This document shows, in pieces, positions 17,881-27,174 of a stretch of DNA of 64,000 bases. Origin of the DNA: Flavobacteriaceae bacterium (GTDB lineage Bacteria; Bacteroidota; Bacteroidia; Flavobacteriales; Flavobacteriaceae). The position numbers were made by a program, and so were the translations under genes. The notes below the pieces were generated by a model. That model was not told the origin of the DNA. It made no database searches and was given only the letters and a program-made list of their open reading frames with translations. How positions within the stretch are numbered: position 1 is the first letter of the stretch; every line of letters begins with the position of its first letter. The stretch is taken from assembly GCA_028279515.1 (NCBI GenBank), contig JANQNQ010000009.1, positions 382,429-446,428 of the forward strand, read 5' to 3'.

Positions 17881-18997
17881 TAAACCATACCTTACTGGTA
17901 AAGAGACCCACTATATTGAAGACGCCGTAAAACGCGGAAAAATATCAGGGAACGGTCATTATACCAAAAAGTGCCATGAGTTTTTCGAAACTACCTACGG
18001 TTTCAATAAAGTGTTGTTAACCACCAGTTGTACCGATGCGCTAGAGATGTGTGCAATTCTGTTAGACATCCAGCCGGGTGATGAGGTGATATTACCGTCA
18101 TACACTTTTGTATCAACCGCAAACGCCTTTATGCTTCGCGGGGCCAAACTGGTGTTTGCCGATAGTCGCAACGACCACCCAGGAATTGATGAAGAAGCGT
18201 TGGCTAAATTGGTCACGCCAAAGACCAAAGCCATCGTTGTGGTGCATTACGCTGGGGTAGCCTGTGATATGGGTAAGATCATGGATCTTGCGAACAAAAA
18301 TGATCTCTTTGTCGTAGAAGATGCCGCTCAAGGGATTGATGCTACGTATAAAGGAAAACCGCTAGGAGGTATTGGGCATTTGGGATGCTTCTCATTTCAC
18401 GAAACCAAGAACATTCAGTGTGGAGAAGGAGGACTGTTGATCATCAACGACAATCGATTTGTTGAACGTGCCGAGATCATTTGGGAAAAAGGAACCAATC
18501 GAGCGGCCTTTTTCCGAGGAGAGATTGACAAATACGGATGGGTCGATGTCGGAAGCTCCTTTCTACCGAGCGAACTGAACGCCGCTTTTTTATATGCACA
18601 ACTCGAGAACATTAGAGATATTCAAGACCGGCGCATTCATATCTGGAGCCTGTACAAAGAACAACTAAACCAACTTGAAAGCGCACAACACGCCACATTG
18701 CCTCATATGCTAGAACATGCGTCAAACAACGCACATATGTTTTACCTATTGTGTAGCTCGTTAGAAGAAAGGTCAGCACTCATTGACCATTTGAAATCCA
18801 AAAAGATATTATCGGTGTTTCATTATTTATCGCTTCATAAGAGCCCCTATTTTGCGGATCGATATCAAGGGAATGAACTTCCAAACTCTGACCGATACAC
18901 AGATACCTTGTTGAGATTACCTATGTATTATGAGCTGACCGATGATCAGGTGCATGAAATCGCATCACATATTCGTTCCTTTTATCAAAACCAATAA
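17867..18997 (+). CDS. wecE: WecE-like dTDP-4-amino-4,6-dideoxygalactose transaminase
   Basis: A 376-residue PLP enzyme that follows the E. coli WecE/RffA pattern along most of its length. It shows MIPFNKPYLTGKE at the start, GKISGNGHYTKKC, LTTSCTDALEM, LPSYTFVSTANAF, VVHYAGVACDM, EDAAQG (Asp152), SFHETK (Lys181, the PLP lysine), EKGTNR and VFHYLSLHKSP. WecE aminates dTDP-4-keto-6-deoxyglucose to dTDP-Fuc4N, with glutamate as amino donor. The dTDP-glucose dehydratase needed to supply it is not in the window. It starts 14 bases inside the upstream acyltransferase. Confidence 0.85.
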   Translation: MIPFNKPYLTGKETHYIEDAVKRGKISGNGHYTKKCHEFFETTYGFNKVLLTTSCTDALEMCAILLDIQPGDEVILPSYTFVSTANAFMLRGAKLVFADSRNDHPGIDEEALAKLVTPKTKAIVVVHYAGVACDMGKIMDLANKNDLFVVEDAAQGIDATYKGKPLGGIGHLGCFSFHETKNIQCGEGGLLIINDNRFVERAEIIWEKGTNRAAFFRGEIDKYGWVDVGSSFLPSELNAAFLYAQLENIRDIQDRRIHIWSLYKEQLNQLESAQHATLPHMLEHASNNAHMFYLLCSSLEERSALIDHLKSKKILSVFHYLSLHKSPYFADRYQGNELPNSDRYTDTLLRLPMYYELTDDQVHEIASHIRSFYQNQ

Positions 18998-19002
18998 GTG
19001 CT

Positions 19003-20295
19003 ATGAGAAACCTATACGCCTGGATTTGCTCAAAGAATGCGCTGAAGGTGATGAGTCTTTTGTTTGTGCTGGTGTGGGCGATACTCTTGGTAATAAACTA
19101 TAGCAAGGCAACCTTGACTCCAGGAAATAATGACGACTATTTTGGCCATTTTGAAGAATATAAGACACTTGGTTTTTACGAAGCATCTATAAAAGGTACT
19201 TCCGCAGTTTACAACATTGCATTGAGTGTTGTTGATACGATAACCAATGATACACCAACGACTTTTTTTGCGTTGAACCTCATGGTACTATTGTTACTGG
19301 TCTGGATCGGACTTTCTTTCCTTCGGAAGTATGTCGAACAAAAAGATCAACCATTGTCCACCTTGACTATCATTGTGTTTGGGTTGGCACTTTTAGACCT
19401 TCGGTCGTTCATGAAAGCATCTAACGATTCCTTTTTGGGCGTATTCGTATTGTTAAGCCTGTTTCTCGTTTTCCGTATTTTAATAAAGAGGAAAGAACAA
19501 GGGTACAACTTTGTAATACTAGGTTTCTTGTTGGGACTTTCGACAGGAATTCGAGCGACCGCATTGTTTCTGATATTGATGACCGGCGTCGCATTTATAA
19601 CATATCTTTTAAGAAAAGAGGAAGGTATACTGCTACGTTTCAAAAAAACAATACTACTCGGAATCATCATGGTGTTGACCATTGCGGCCTTGCACTATCC
19701 GTCACTTTCGCAAAACGGATCCCTTAGTTTTCGAGATAAGAACCCCGTGAATTCAGAAGTAAATTGGATTCAGCGCAATTATCTAGGTTTAAAGAAGATT
19801 CAACAAGGAAAAGAAAAGTTGAATCGAGCGGCCATTTGGCAAAACACAAAGTTTGAGGTTGTTGAAGTCTATGTCAAAGAACACGGTCCGGATTCATTGC
19901 CCAAGTCGTATGGCGAAGTTTTACAACGAGACCCATGGCTCCTAACTCAGATAACCGCATATAATATTGGGTTTGTGTTTTTGCGGTTCATTCGATTTTA
20001 TGGATTGCTGATTTTTATTCCGTTACTGTATCTTTTCAGGAGACCTTTAAAGGACAAGAAAAAGCTTCCGCTCGTATTGTTTGCCATCTTCACAATGGCG
20101 ATTTCTACCGTGTGCTTTACGTTCATAGAGATGCGTTGGTTTATCGGTTTCGAGATACTCGTTCCGCTAGGCATATTGCTAACCCTGTCAAAGACTCAGG
20201 AAAAAATTGGGATAGAACGGCTAAGACTCTTATTTTCGCTTTCCTTTTTAGTGGTGACGCTATTTAATATTAAAAGTATTTTAGCGATTATATGA
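19003..20295 (+). CDS. Polytopic membrane protein, possible GT-C glycosyltransferase
   Basis: The 430-residue protein has about ten predicted membrane helices, the first at about residues 12-33. The first extra-membrane loop carries acidic residues (NNDDYFGHFEEY, about residues 43-54), as in GT-C enzymes, where such a loop binds the polyprenyl-phosphate sugar. A second loop lies near the middle (residues 240-310). No Pfam-level family is recognised with certainty. The polyprenyl-phosphate glycosyltransferase 2 kb upstream would supply a suitable donor. It overlaps the next gene by 4 bases. GT-C assignment is inference. Confidence 0.55.
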   Translation: MRNLYAWICSKNALKVMSLLFVLVWAILLVINYSKATLTPGNNDDYFGHFEEYKTLGFYEASIKGTSAVYNIALSVVDTITNDTPTTFFALNLMVLLLLVWIGLSFLRKYVEQKDQPLSTLTIIVFGLALLDLRSFMKASNDSFLGVFVLLSLFLVFRILIKRKEQGYNFVILGFLLGLSTGIRATALFLILMTGVAFITYLLRKEEGILLRFKKTILLGIIMVLTIAALHYPSLSQNGSLSFRDKNPVNSEVNWIQRNYLGLKKIQQGKEKLNRAAIWQNTKFEVVEVYVKEHGPDSLPKSYGEVLQRDPWLLTQITAYNIGFVFLRFIRFYGLLIFIPLLYLFRRPLKDKKKLPLVLFAIFTMAISTVCFTFIEMRWFIGFEILVPLGILLTLSKTQEKIGIERLRLLFSLSFLVVTLFNIKSILAII

Positions 20296-21704
20296 TGGAT
20301 GATAAACAAAACAAGGTCTTTGTATTGCTTCCCGATGGTGTCGGACTCAGAAATTTCGCCTACACCAATTTTTATAAGGTAGGCAAGGAGCTAGGGAATG
20401 AGGTCGTTTTTTGGAACAACACACCCTTTGAGTTAAAAGATCTAGGTTTTGATTCGGCACCTGTGAAAAGTGCAAGATCTCATCCTTTTACTGAGGTACT
20501 TAAGAATGCCCGAAAGCAGATAGAACTTGATCTTTACACTAAAAAAGATAAAGATCAAGTATACCAAACCTACAAGTTTCCGTTTTCCTTCAGAAACACA
20601 AAAGTTGCCTTAAAAAGTATCGCGACGATTTTTTACAGCAAATGGTATGGAAGCAACAACGGACTTATAAAAATTCGTTCCAAAATAAAAAAGTACGAAC
20701 GCAAAAGTCCGTCATATCTCGAAGCCGTAAAGACACTCAAGGAACATCGCCCAGATATTGTATTCTGCACAAACCAACGCCCAATGTCGGCGATAGGCCC
20801 GATCTTGGCAGCTCAAGATCTAGGGATTCCGACAGCAACATTCATCTTTTCATGGGATAATTTACCCAAGGCAACCATGGTCGTAGAGACCGATTACTAC
20901 ATGGTTTGGGGCGAACACATGAAAAAAGAGCTCCTGCATTACTATCCCTATATCAATGAAGAGCAGGTGTTCGTTACAGGAACTCCTCAATTCGAAATGC
21001 ACTTCAACCCAGAATTTGAAGTTTCAAAAGAAGAATTCTATAGAGAGCACAACTTAGACTTAGCCACTGAGTACATCTGTTTTAGCGGAGATGATGTAAC
21101 TACGTCACCACATGACCCAGAGTATCTTGAAAATACAGCCAAAGCCATCAGGTCACTTAATGATAAAGGGTTTGAACTAGGTATTATCTTTAGACGATGC
21201 CCCGTAGATTTCTCAGGACGTTATGACCATGTGTTAAAAGCGTATGAGAAAGAGATCGTTTCGATCGCACCTAAATGGGACAAGATAGGCGGTGCTTGGA
21301 ACAGCATTTTGCCAACCAAAGAAGACCAAACATTATTGGCCAACACCGCGCGTCATACAATAGCCGTGGTGAATCTTGGATCTTCGATGGTCTTTGATTA
21401 TATATGTCACGATAAACCTTGCGCCTTCATCAATTTTAAGGTCGAAGCCGAAGCTGGTCAAAGATGGCAGCTAGAAAAGATCTACAAATACGTACATTTT
21501 AGGTCAATGCCGTCCAGAAATGCTGTATATTGGATCGAAGAGACCAAATATCTTGAGAGTATCTTGCGAAAGGCTGTTGAGACCAACAACGAAGAAGTAT
21601 TGGAAAGTGCAAGACAGTGGTTTGAAGTGATTACAGCGCAACCTCCTCAAAAGGCATCAAACAGAATATGGAAGGCGATAGAAACCATCATAAGCTACAC
21701 ATAG
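20292..21704 (+). CDS. Putative GT-B-like surface-carbohydrate biosynthesis protein
   Basis: This 470-residue soluble protein has a Rossmann-like start (VFVLLPDGVGLRNFAYTNF), a mid-protein region RPDIVFCTNQRP...IFSWDNLPKA, a second-domain entry VTGTPQFEMHF and a later VVNLGSSMVFDYICHDKPCAFINF. The last is like the donor-side loop of CDP-glycerol or UDP-sugar GT-B transferases. It resembles uncharacterised surface-carbohydrate proteins rather than a named glycosyltransferase family. Because the locus makes CMP-sialic acid but shows no familiar sialyltransferase, this gene is one candidate. It overlaps neighbours on both sides (4 and 37 bases). Confidence 0.6.
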   Translation: MMDDKQNKVFVLLPDGVGLRNFAYTNFYKVGKELGNEVVFWNNTPFELKDLGFDSAPVKSARSHPFTEVLKNARKQIELDLYTKKDKDQVYQTYKFPFSFRNTKVALKSIATIFYSKWYGSNNGLIKIRSKIKKYERKSPSYLEAVKTLKEHRPDIVFCTNQRPMSAIGPILAAQDLGIPTATFIFSWDNLPKATMVVETDYYMVWGEHMKKELLHYYPYINEEQVFVTGTPQFEMHFNPEFEVSKEEFYREHNLDLATEYICFSGDDVTTSPHDPEYLENTAKAIRSLNDKGFELGIIFRRCPVDFSGRYDHVLKAYEKEIVSIAPKWDKIGGAWNSILPTKEDQTLLANTARHTIAVVNLGSSMVFDYICHDKPCAFINFKVEAEAGQRWQLEKIYKYVHFRSMPSRNAVYWIEETKYLESILRKAVETNNEEVLESARQWFEVITAQPPQKASNRIWKAIETIISYT

Positions 21705-22840
21705 GATTTATTACTCCCGAGTATGCCCATCCAAAAGTGACCAAAGCTGCTGGTATCGGAACCAGTATCAAGAACTTGGCCAAGGCATTGGTAAAGACAG
21801 GAGTCTCGGTCACTGTCTTTGTTTATCATCAAACGGAAGATATCACGCTAAACGATGAAGGAGTTACTTTACACTTGATTCGCTCAAAGAAATATAAGTT
21901 CTTTGGATGGTACCGCTATCGTAAGCACATTGAACGTTATGTGTCCAAAACCTGCGTTCAGACTGGCATTAATGTGTTGGAAGCTCCTGATTGGACGGGA
22001 ATCACGGCGTTCATGTCTTTCAAGGTGCCTTTGGTGTTGAGATTGCATGGTACAGATGCTTACTTCTGTGAGTTGGAAGGTAGGCCACAAAAAGCCAAGA
22101 ACTTCTTCTTTGAAAAGAAAGCATTGAAAGTGGCAGATGCATATGCCTCACCGTCTCAATTTACAGCCGACAGAACCCAAAAGCTATTTGGTCTTGACCA
22201 AAGAAAACTTTGCGTGATACCTAATGGAGTGATCGTCGAAAATTTTCAGAACGACACTCCAGAAACTTTTGAAGAAAATACCATTCTATACTTCGGAACG
22301 CTCATCAGAAAGAAGGGGCTGTTTCACCTAGCAAAGATCTTCAATCACGTAATAGAGAAGAATCCCAATGCAAGACTCATACTCATGGGAAGCGACGCTT
22401 CTGATATTTCAACAGGGGCCAAGTCAACGTGGCAATTGCTTCAAACTGAATTTTCGTCAGAAGCTAGGCAACAAGTGCACTATTTGGGAAAAGTACAGTA
22501 TGAAGAAATTCAGCAGCAAATAAGAAAAGCACAGGTATGTGTGTTTCCTTCATTGGCCGAAACGTTTGGTATGGTCACCATCGAGGCGATGGCTTTGCAA
22601 AAGGCGGTGGTAAATACCAATATTGGTTGGGCCAATGATTTGATTGAAGATGGCGTAAGCGGATACTTGATTGCTCCAGATGACCATGAAGAATACGCCA
22701 ACCAAATAGCAAAACTGCTCACCAATAAAGGCGAATGCGTTGAAGTTGGAAAAGAAGCCCTAAAATATGTCGAACAACATTTCGACATGACTAAAATAGC
22801 CCTGCGAAACATAGAATTTTACAAAGAACTCATAGGATGA
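21668..22840 (+). CDS. Family 4 (GT-B) glycosyltransferase
   Basis: The 390-residue protein has IGFITPEYAHPKVTKAAGIGTS at the N-terminus, RLHGTDAYF in the acceptor domain, YFGTLIRKKGLFHLAKIF at the donor-domain entry and the E-x7-E motif in SLAETFGMVTIEAMA. This is a retaining GT4 enzyme. The start overlaps the upstream gene by 37 bases. There is no other in-frame Met until the IGFITP strand has passed, so this start is likely. Donor and acceptor are unknown. Confidence 0.87.
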   Translation: MEGDRNHHKLHIGFITPEYAHPKVTKAAGIGTSIKNLAKALVKTGVSVTVFVYHQTEDITLNDEGVTLHLIRSKKYKFFGWYRYRKHIERYVSKTCVQTGINVLEAPDWTGITAFMSFKVPLVLRLHGTDAYFCELEGRPQKAKNFFFEKKALKVADAYASPSQFTADRTQKLFGLDQRKLCVIPNGVIVENFQNDTPETFEENTILYFGTLIRKKGLFHLAKIFNHVIEKNPNARLILMGSDASDISTGAKSTWQLLQTEFSSEARQQVHYLGKVQYEEIQQQIRKAQVCVFPSLAETFGMVTIEAMALQKAVVNTNIGWANDLIEDGVSGYLIAPDDHEEYANQIAKLLTNKGECVEVGKEALKYVEQHFDMTKIALRNIEFYKELIG

Positions 22841-24378
22841 TCCTTATCGTGCATCAACATAGCCAAGTGATTGAGATTAGGGACACTGAAACGAACACAG
22901 TACTTCCTGAGATAACAGGTAGCATCACTGCACAATTTTTGGCAATGGTAAGTAAATATCCAGATCAATGGATAGGATGGTGCAACAAGCAGTATGCAGA
23001 GCGATTCAGTGCAAAAGAGATCGTACAAAAGACGAAACACAAATTGATAATGGCATCCTATTCTGTAAATGGAAACTATTGCATTGCTGACGCTATAGGA
23101 TATGCCGATGACACGCCTTTTGTCAATGTCAATCGAACGGTTAACTATCCTACTTGGTTGATGAGTGCAGACGCTGGAATTACGCATGCCAAAATGGTCA
23201 GCACTTTTACGAAAAGTGGGGCTGTGAATAAGAATGACCCTTTCGAATATTTCTTGACGTCACTTGCAAAACTATCGCAGCAAAGAGGTGTGTTCTGCTA
23301 TTCAGATCCAGCTTTGGTTTCAGGTAAAATTACAGGGCTGCAAAACGAGAAGAAAACAAATTTTACTACACTCTTCAGATTTGTAAAACAGCATTACAAA
23401 GCCAGGTGGATTGTGTTGATGTTCTTCAATCTTTGGATCTATGAGAAACGGTTTCCATTTTGGGCACTCTTAAAAACCTTTTTTCTTAAGCGGAAGAACC
23501 TTTCCGAAGAAACCTTTAACCAACTAAAACCGGCACGAATCGCTCAAGGAGATTTCAATGTAGATGTTTTGATTCCTACGATTGGAAGGAAAAAGTATTT
23601 ACATGAGGTACTAAAGGATTTAGCACAGCAGACCATTGTTCCCAAAAGCGTCATCATTGTAGAACAAAATCCAGATGAAACAGCTAACAGCGAGCTAGAC
23701 TATCTTGAGGACTCATGGCCGTTTGAAATAAAACATAAGTTTACGCATCAAACAGGGGCCTGTAATGCACGAAATGTAGGTTTGAAGCTCATATCTTCTG
23801 ATTGGGTGTTCATGGCAGATGACGATATACGATTTGAAAGTAATCTTTTTGAAAAGGTGTGGGAATGCATCAATGCGTATGATTTAGATGCCGTATCTAT
23901 TGGCTGCTTACAAGAAGGGCAAAAGCCTATTTTTAGAGAACTCAAGCAATCTGTAACCTTTGGTTCGGGAACTAGCTTTGTAAAACGCTCTGCATTAGAG
24001 GGCTTGTCCTTTGATATGGCCTATGAGTTTGGTTTTGGTGAAGATGGTGATTTTGGTATGCAGTTGCGAAATAAAGGAGTCGATGTCATCTATGAACCGA
24101 CCATTGAAATGCTACACTTAAAAGCGCCTGTTGGCGGTTTTAGAACGAAGCCGAGTCATCCATGGGAGGGAGAGTCGATACAGCCGAAGCCGTCACCTAT
24201 GGTTATGGTATTCAATCTTAAAAATAAAACGCGAGAACAGCTTTTAGGATATAAGACGATTCTCTTCTTTAAGTTCTATAGGCACCAGTCTATTAAAAAT
24301 CCCATTTCCTACTTCAAAACGTTGAAAAGTCGTTGGGAAAGAAGTATCTTTTGGGCCCAAATTTTACAGAAAAAATGA
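22837..24378 (+). CDS. Two-domain protein: unidentified N-terminal domain plus family 2 glycosyltransferase
   Basis: The protein is 513 residues, about 200 longer than the GT2 enzymes around it. The C-terminal part from about residue 240 is a standard GT-A domain: DVLIPTIGRKKYLHEVLKDL, IIVEQNPDE, TGACNARNVGL, MADDDIRF and GFGEDGDFGM. The N-terminal 210 residues have alternating strands and helices (IGWCNKQYAERF, NVNRTVNYPTWLMSADAG) but no clear nucleotide-binding motif. It may be a degenerate GT-A domain. It could bind acceptor or a partner protein. It overlaps the preceding gene by 4 bases and the next start by 4. Confidence 0.8.
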   Translation: MILIVHQHSQVIEIRDTETNTVLPEITGSITAQFLAMVSKYPDQWIGWCNKQYAERFSAKEIVQKTKHKLIMASYSVNGNYCIADAIGYADDTPFVNVNRTVNYPTWLMSADAGITHAKMVSTFTKSGAVNKNDPFEYFLTSLAKLSQQRGVFCYSDPALVSGKITGLQNEKKTNFTTLFRFVKQHYKARWIVLMFFNLWIYEKRFPFWALLKTFFLKRKNLSEETFNQLKPARIAQGDFNVDVLIPTIGRKKYLHEVLKDLAQQTIVPKSVIIVEQNPDETANSELDYLEDSWPFEIKHKFTHQTGACNARNVGLKLISSDWVFMADDDIRFESNLFEKVWECINAYDLDAVSIGCLQEGQKPIFRELKQSVTFGSGTSFVKRSALEGLSFDMAYEFGFGEDGDFGMQLRNKGVDVIYEPTIEMLHLKAPVGGFRTKPSHPWEGESIQPKPSPMVMVFNLKNKTREQLLGYKTILFFKFYRHQSIKNPISYFKTLKSRWERSIFWAQILQKK

Positions 24379-25382
24379 GCCTGAAAAATTGTCTCATCAT
24401 ATGCACTTATATGCGGCCTAAACCGCTACTAACGTTGTTGGAGTCTGTCGAAAAACAAACGGTCTATCCCAATGAGATACTGATTGTTGACGGGTCGACC
24501 AATGATGAGACTGAAAAGGCATTGCAGAACCGCCCTTTTGAAGGACTTCAATATTATAGAGTAGACGCCAAAGACAGAGGACTTACCCGACAGCGAAATT
24601 ACGGGATAGAAAGGGTAGGGAAAACTGTTGATGTGGTTTGTTTTTTGGATGATGACACCGTGCTCGAACCAGAATATTTTGAAAACTTATTGAACACTTA
24701 CCGAGAATATCCAGAAGCGCTAGGTGTAGGAGGTTACATCACCAATGAGGTAGTTTGGAGAAAGTTGAAAGAAGACGAACAAGCCACTTCAAACGAATTT
24801 CAATATGATGGTTATGCCCGAACTGAAGCCAGTCGGCATAAACTTAGAAAAAAGCTTGGATTGGGCAGTGATGTTCCGCCAGGTTTTACACCCAGCTTCT
24901 CTCATGGCAGAACTATAAACTATTTGCCTCCAAGCGGAAAAATCTATCCGGCAGAAAGTTTTATGGGAGGAGTTTCTTCCTTTCGAAGAATGATTTTCGA
25001 CAAGATTTCCTTTTCGACTTATTTTGAGGGATACGGTCTCTATGAGGATACTGACTTTACTTTGAGACTGTCGAAAATGGGGCCACTTTATATTAATACA
25101 TCAGCAAGATTAGGTCATTACCACAACGATGCAGGAAGGCCAAATAAATTTAAATTTGGAAAAATGGCAGTGAGAAATGGGTGGTATGTTTGGCGTGTTA
25201 AAAATGAAAATCCATCATTTTCTACAAAATTGAAATGGTATGCCATCTCAATTTTATACATTGCTACTCGTTTAATGGGAACGATAAGATCTACTAAAAA
25301 ACAAGAAGGAATTACCGAGAGTTTGGGTCGAATATCCGGACTAGCGAGTTTAGTAGTTAACAAACCAAAAATTCAAAGATGA
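24375..25382 (+). CDS. Family 2 glycosyltransferase
   Basis: GT-A enzyme of 335 residues: IICTYMRPKPLLTLLESV, LIVDGSTNDETE, DRGLTRQRNYGI and FLDDDTVLEPEYF (DDD metal site), then GYGLYEDTDFTLRL on the acceptor side. I chose the start at 24375, which gives an ATGA overlap with the upstream gene; the open frame extends to a Met at 24333, but those extra residues lie inside the upstream coding sequence. Short insertions around residues 150-200 set it apart from the other GT2 enzymes of the locus. Confidence 0.86.
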   Translation: MSLKNCLIICTYMRPKPLLTLLESVEKQTVYPNEILIVDGSTNDETEKALQNRPFEGLQYYRVDAKDRGLTRQRNYGIERVGKTVDVVCFLDDDTVLEPEYFENLLNTYREYPEALGVGGYITNEVVWRKLKEDEQATSNEFQYDGYARTEASRHKLRKKLGLGSDVPPGFTPSFSHGRTINYLPPSGKIYPAESFMGGVSSFRRMIFDKISFSTYFEGYGLYEDTDFTLRLSKMGPLYINTSARLGHYHNDAGRPNKFKFGKMAVRNGWYVWRVKNENPSFSTKLKWYAISILYIATRLMGTIRSTKKQEGITESLGRISGLASLVVNKPKIQR

Positions 25383-26158
25383 GTTTATTGAGAACGTTAT
25401 ACAAGGCACTTCCAACCAAAGGGTTAAAAGAGCGAATCAAACTGCTTTACTATAATGCTAAGCGTGAAGAAAAATTCAGGAAAGAAGGGAGTATTTATAG
25501 AACTATTGTAAAAGGGATTACCCTATTGACTAAAGAACCCCTTTATCATGTTGTAAATGATATCACTGTTTATGAAAAATTTTATAAGGTTAAAGAAGGA
25601 GATGTTATTATTGATGCTGGAGCGAATTATGGTTATTTGGCAATATACTACGCTAAACGAACAGGGGCAAATGGAAAAGTCTTTGCCTTTGAACCTGACG
25701 GGGCGAATATCAGAGCGATGAATGAAAACATTGTACTGAATAATGAGGTGAAAAATGTTGATGTTGTTACAGATTTGATTTGGAACAAAAATGAGGAAGT
25801 TGAATTTTATGAAGCTGGAACGGTAGGGTCTTCTGTGCATTATAAGCCTGACGAAACTAAAATAGTTAAGAAGAAGGCAATTACTATAGATTCATTTGTA
25901 CAGCAGAAGGGCCTCACAAAATTAGATTTTATTAAAATGGACATCGAAGGAGCTGAAATTGAAGCTTTGGAAGGAGCCGTTGATACACTACAAAAACTAA
26001 GACCTTCTATGTCTATTGCTAGCTATCATTGGGTTAATGATGAACAAACATATATCAAGGTTGAGAAACTTCTGGAAGGGATTAATTACTCTTACAAATC
26101 AGTGTTTTATGATAATGGCGAGATTATAACTTTTGCTGGAGACAATTTAAATATGTGA
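25379..26158 (+). CDS. FkbM family SAM-dependent methyltransferase (AT-rich gene)
   Basis: The 259 residues include VIIDAGANYGYLAIYYA (SAM motif I), FAFEPDG, and FIKMDIEGAEIEALEGA, which are strong FkbM signatures. The enzyme probably O-methylates a sugar hydroxyl. It is the second FkbM gene in the locus and differs clearly from that at 876-1643. Two 60-base samples of the gene (25501-25560 and 25741-25800) have about 30% GC, against about 40% in the sulfotransferase next door (26461-26520). This may reflect separate acquisition. It overlaps the upstream GT2 by 4 bases. Confidence 0.86.
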   Translation: MSLLRTLYKALPTKGLKERIKLLYYNAKREEKFRKEGSIYRTIVKGITLLTKEPLYHVVNDITVYEKFYKVKEGDVIIDAGANYGYLAIYYAKRTGANGKVFAFEPDGANIRAMNENIVLNNEVKNVDVVTDLIWNKNEEVEFYEAGTVGSSVHYKPDETKIVKKKAITIDSFVQQKGLTKLDFIKMDIEGAEIEALEGAVDTLQKLRPSMSIASYHWVNDEQTYIKVEKLLEGINYSYKSVFYDNGEIITFAGDNLNM

Positions 26159-26162
26159 TAGT

Positions 26163-27173
26163 ATGAATGTCTTCATAGGAGGCGCAGCCCATTCAGGAAC
26201 TACATTGCTTAACAATCTTCTGAAAAATCACTCAGAAGCGTTTGCAACACCCTGCGAAACTAGGTTTGTTGAGAATCTAGACCATGTAAAAAGCCTATAT
26301 GCTAAGCTCGAGGGAAGCACGCACGATTTTTTCGTTGACTTGATTACAAACGGAGTGTCATTCTTAAGACATGGACATGCCGTACAGTATGAGATTCGCG
26401 ATATTGAAGAAATAACGCTTCCGAATACAAAAGATTTCCTGAAGGATTTCAACACTTGGCTAACGGCACTCAAGAAAAATGAAAAGGTGTTTTTTGTTGA
26501 GAAGACCCCTTCCAACGTGTCCTTTATCAAGGAGATCCTTGACGGGTTTGAAGACGTTAAGGTGTTGATCATTCACCGTGACATTCGGGATGTTGAAGCT
26601 TCTCACAAGAAAAGGGTGCTAAGTGTTCAAGAAGATACTGGGCGTTACGGAAAAAGATACGCCACCAAAAAGTTAGAGAAGGACTACAACACGATGATCG
26701 GTCCGATCATGTGGAGCAAGCTGGTCAAAAACTCATTGCGATTTGAAGATGATTCACGAGTAAAGGTCATTCGCTATGAAGATCTAGTTGGTGATGCAGA
26801 AAAGGTAATGAAAGAGGTGTGTGAGTTTCTGTCCATAGATTTTCAACCAGCGATGTTAACGGTCGAAGGACGAAATGCAGCAGATGAAAAGACAAGTGTT
26901 AGCAAAGGAATCGATAGTTCTTCTGTAGGAAATTATGAAAAAGTGTTTACACCCATCGAGATTGATGAGGTTCATTATTTTTCAGGGAAATACCTGAAAA
27001 AACTAAGACACGATGTTCCGAACCTTTCTTTTTCAAGTAAGTTGAAAGTAATCTTGAGGATTCCGTTTCAGTTGTGGAAGCTCTTGATGAGGATCTTTAA
27101 AAGAATGCGATTGTTTACCCCAAGGTACTTTTTTAGGTACCTAAAGGCGAACTTGATAAAAGTCTTTAAGTAG
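26163..27173 (+). CDS. Sulfotransferase family protein (third of three)
   Basis: This 336-residue protein begins with IGGAAHSGTTLLNNLL, a 5'-phosphosulfate loop with SGTTLL but His in the place where Arg or Lys is usual. The 3'-phosphate segment VLIIHRDIRDVEASHKKR follows at about residue 135, and VIRYEDLV plus CEFLSIDF are typical of the C-terminal half of PAPS-dependent sulfotransferases. A basic, hydrophobic tail (about residues 290-336) may hold it at the membrane. With two other sulfotransferase-like genes it supports sulfation of the glycan. It is one base away from the next gene. Confidence 0.8.
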   Translation: MNVFIGGAAHSGTTLLNNLLKNHSEAFATPCETRFVENLDHVKSLYAKLEGSTHDFFVDLITNGVSFLRHGHAVQYEIRDIEEITLPNTKDFLKDFNTWLTALKKNEKVFFVEKTPSNVSFIKEILDGFEDVKVLIIHRDIRDVEASHKKRVLSVQEDTGRYGKRYATKKLEKDYNTMIGPIMWSKLVKNSLRFEDDSRVKVIRYEDLVGDAEKVMKEVCEFLSIDFQPAMLTVEGRNAADEKTSVSKGIDSSSVGNYEKVFTPIEIDEVHYFSGKYLKKLRHDVPNLSFSSKLKVILRIPFQLWKLLMRIFKRMRLFTPRYFFRYLKANLIKVFK

Positions 27174-27174
27174 T

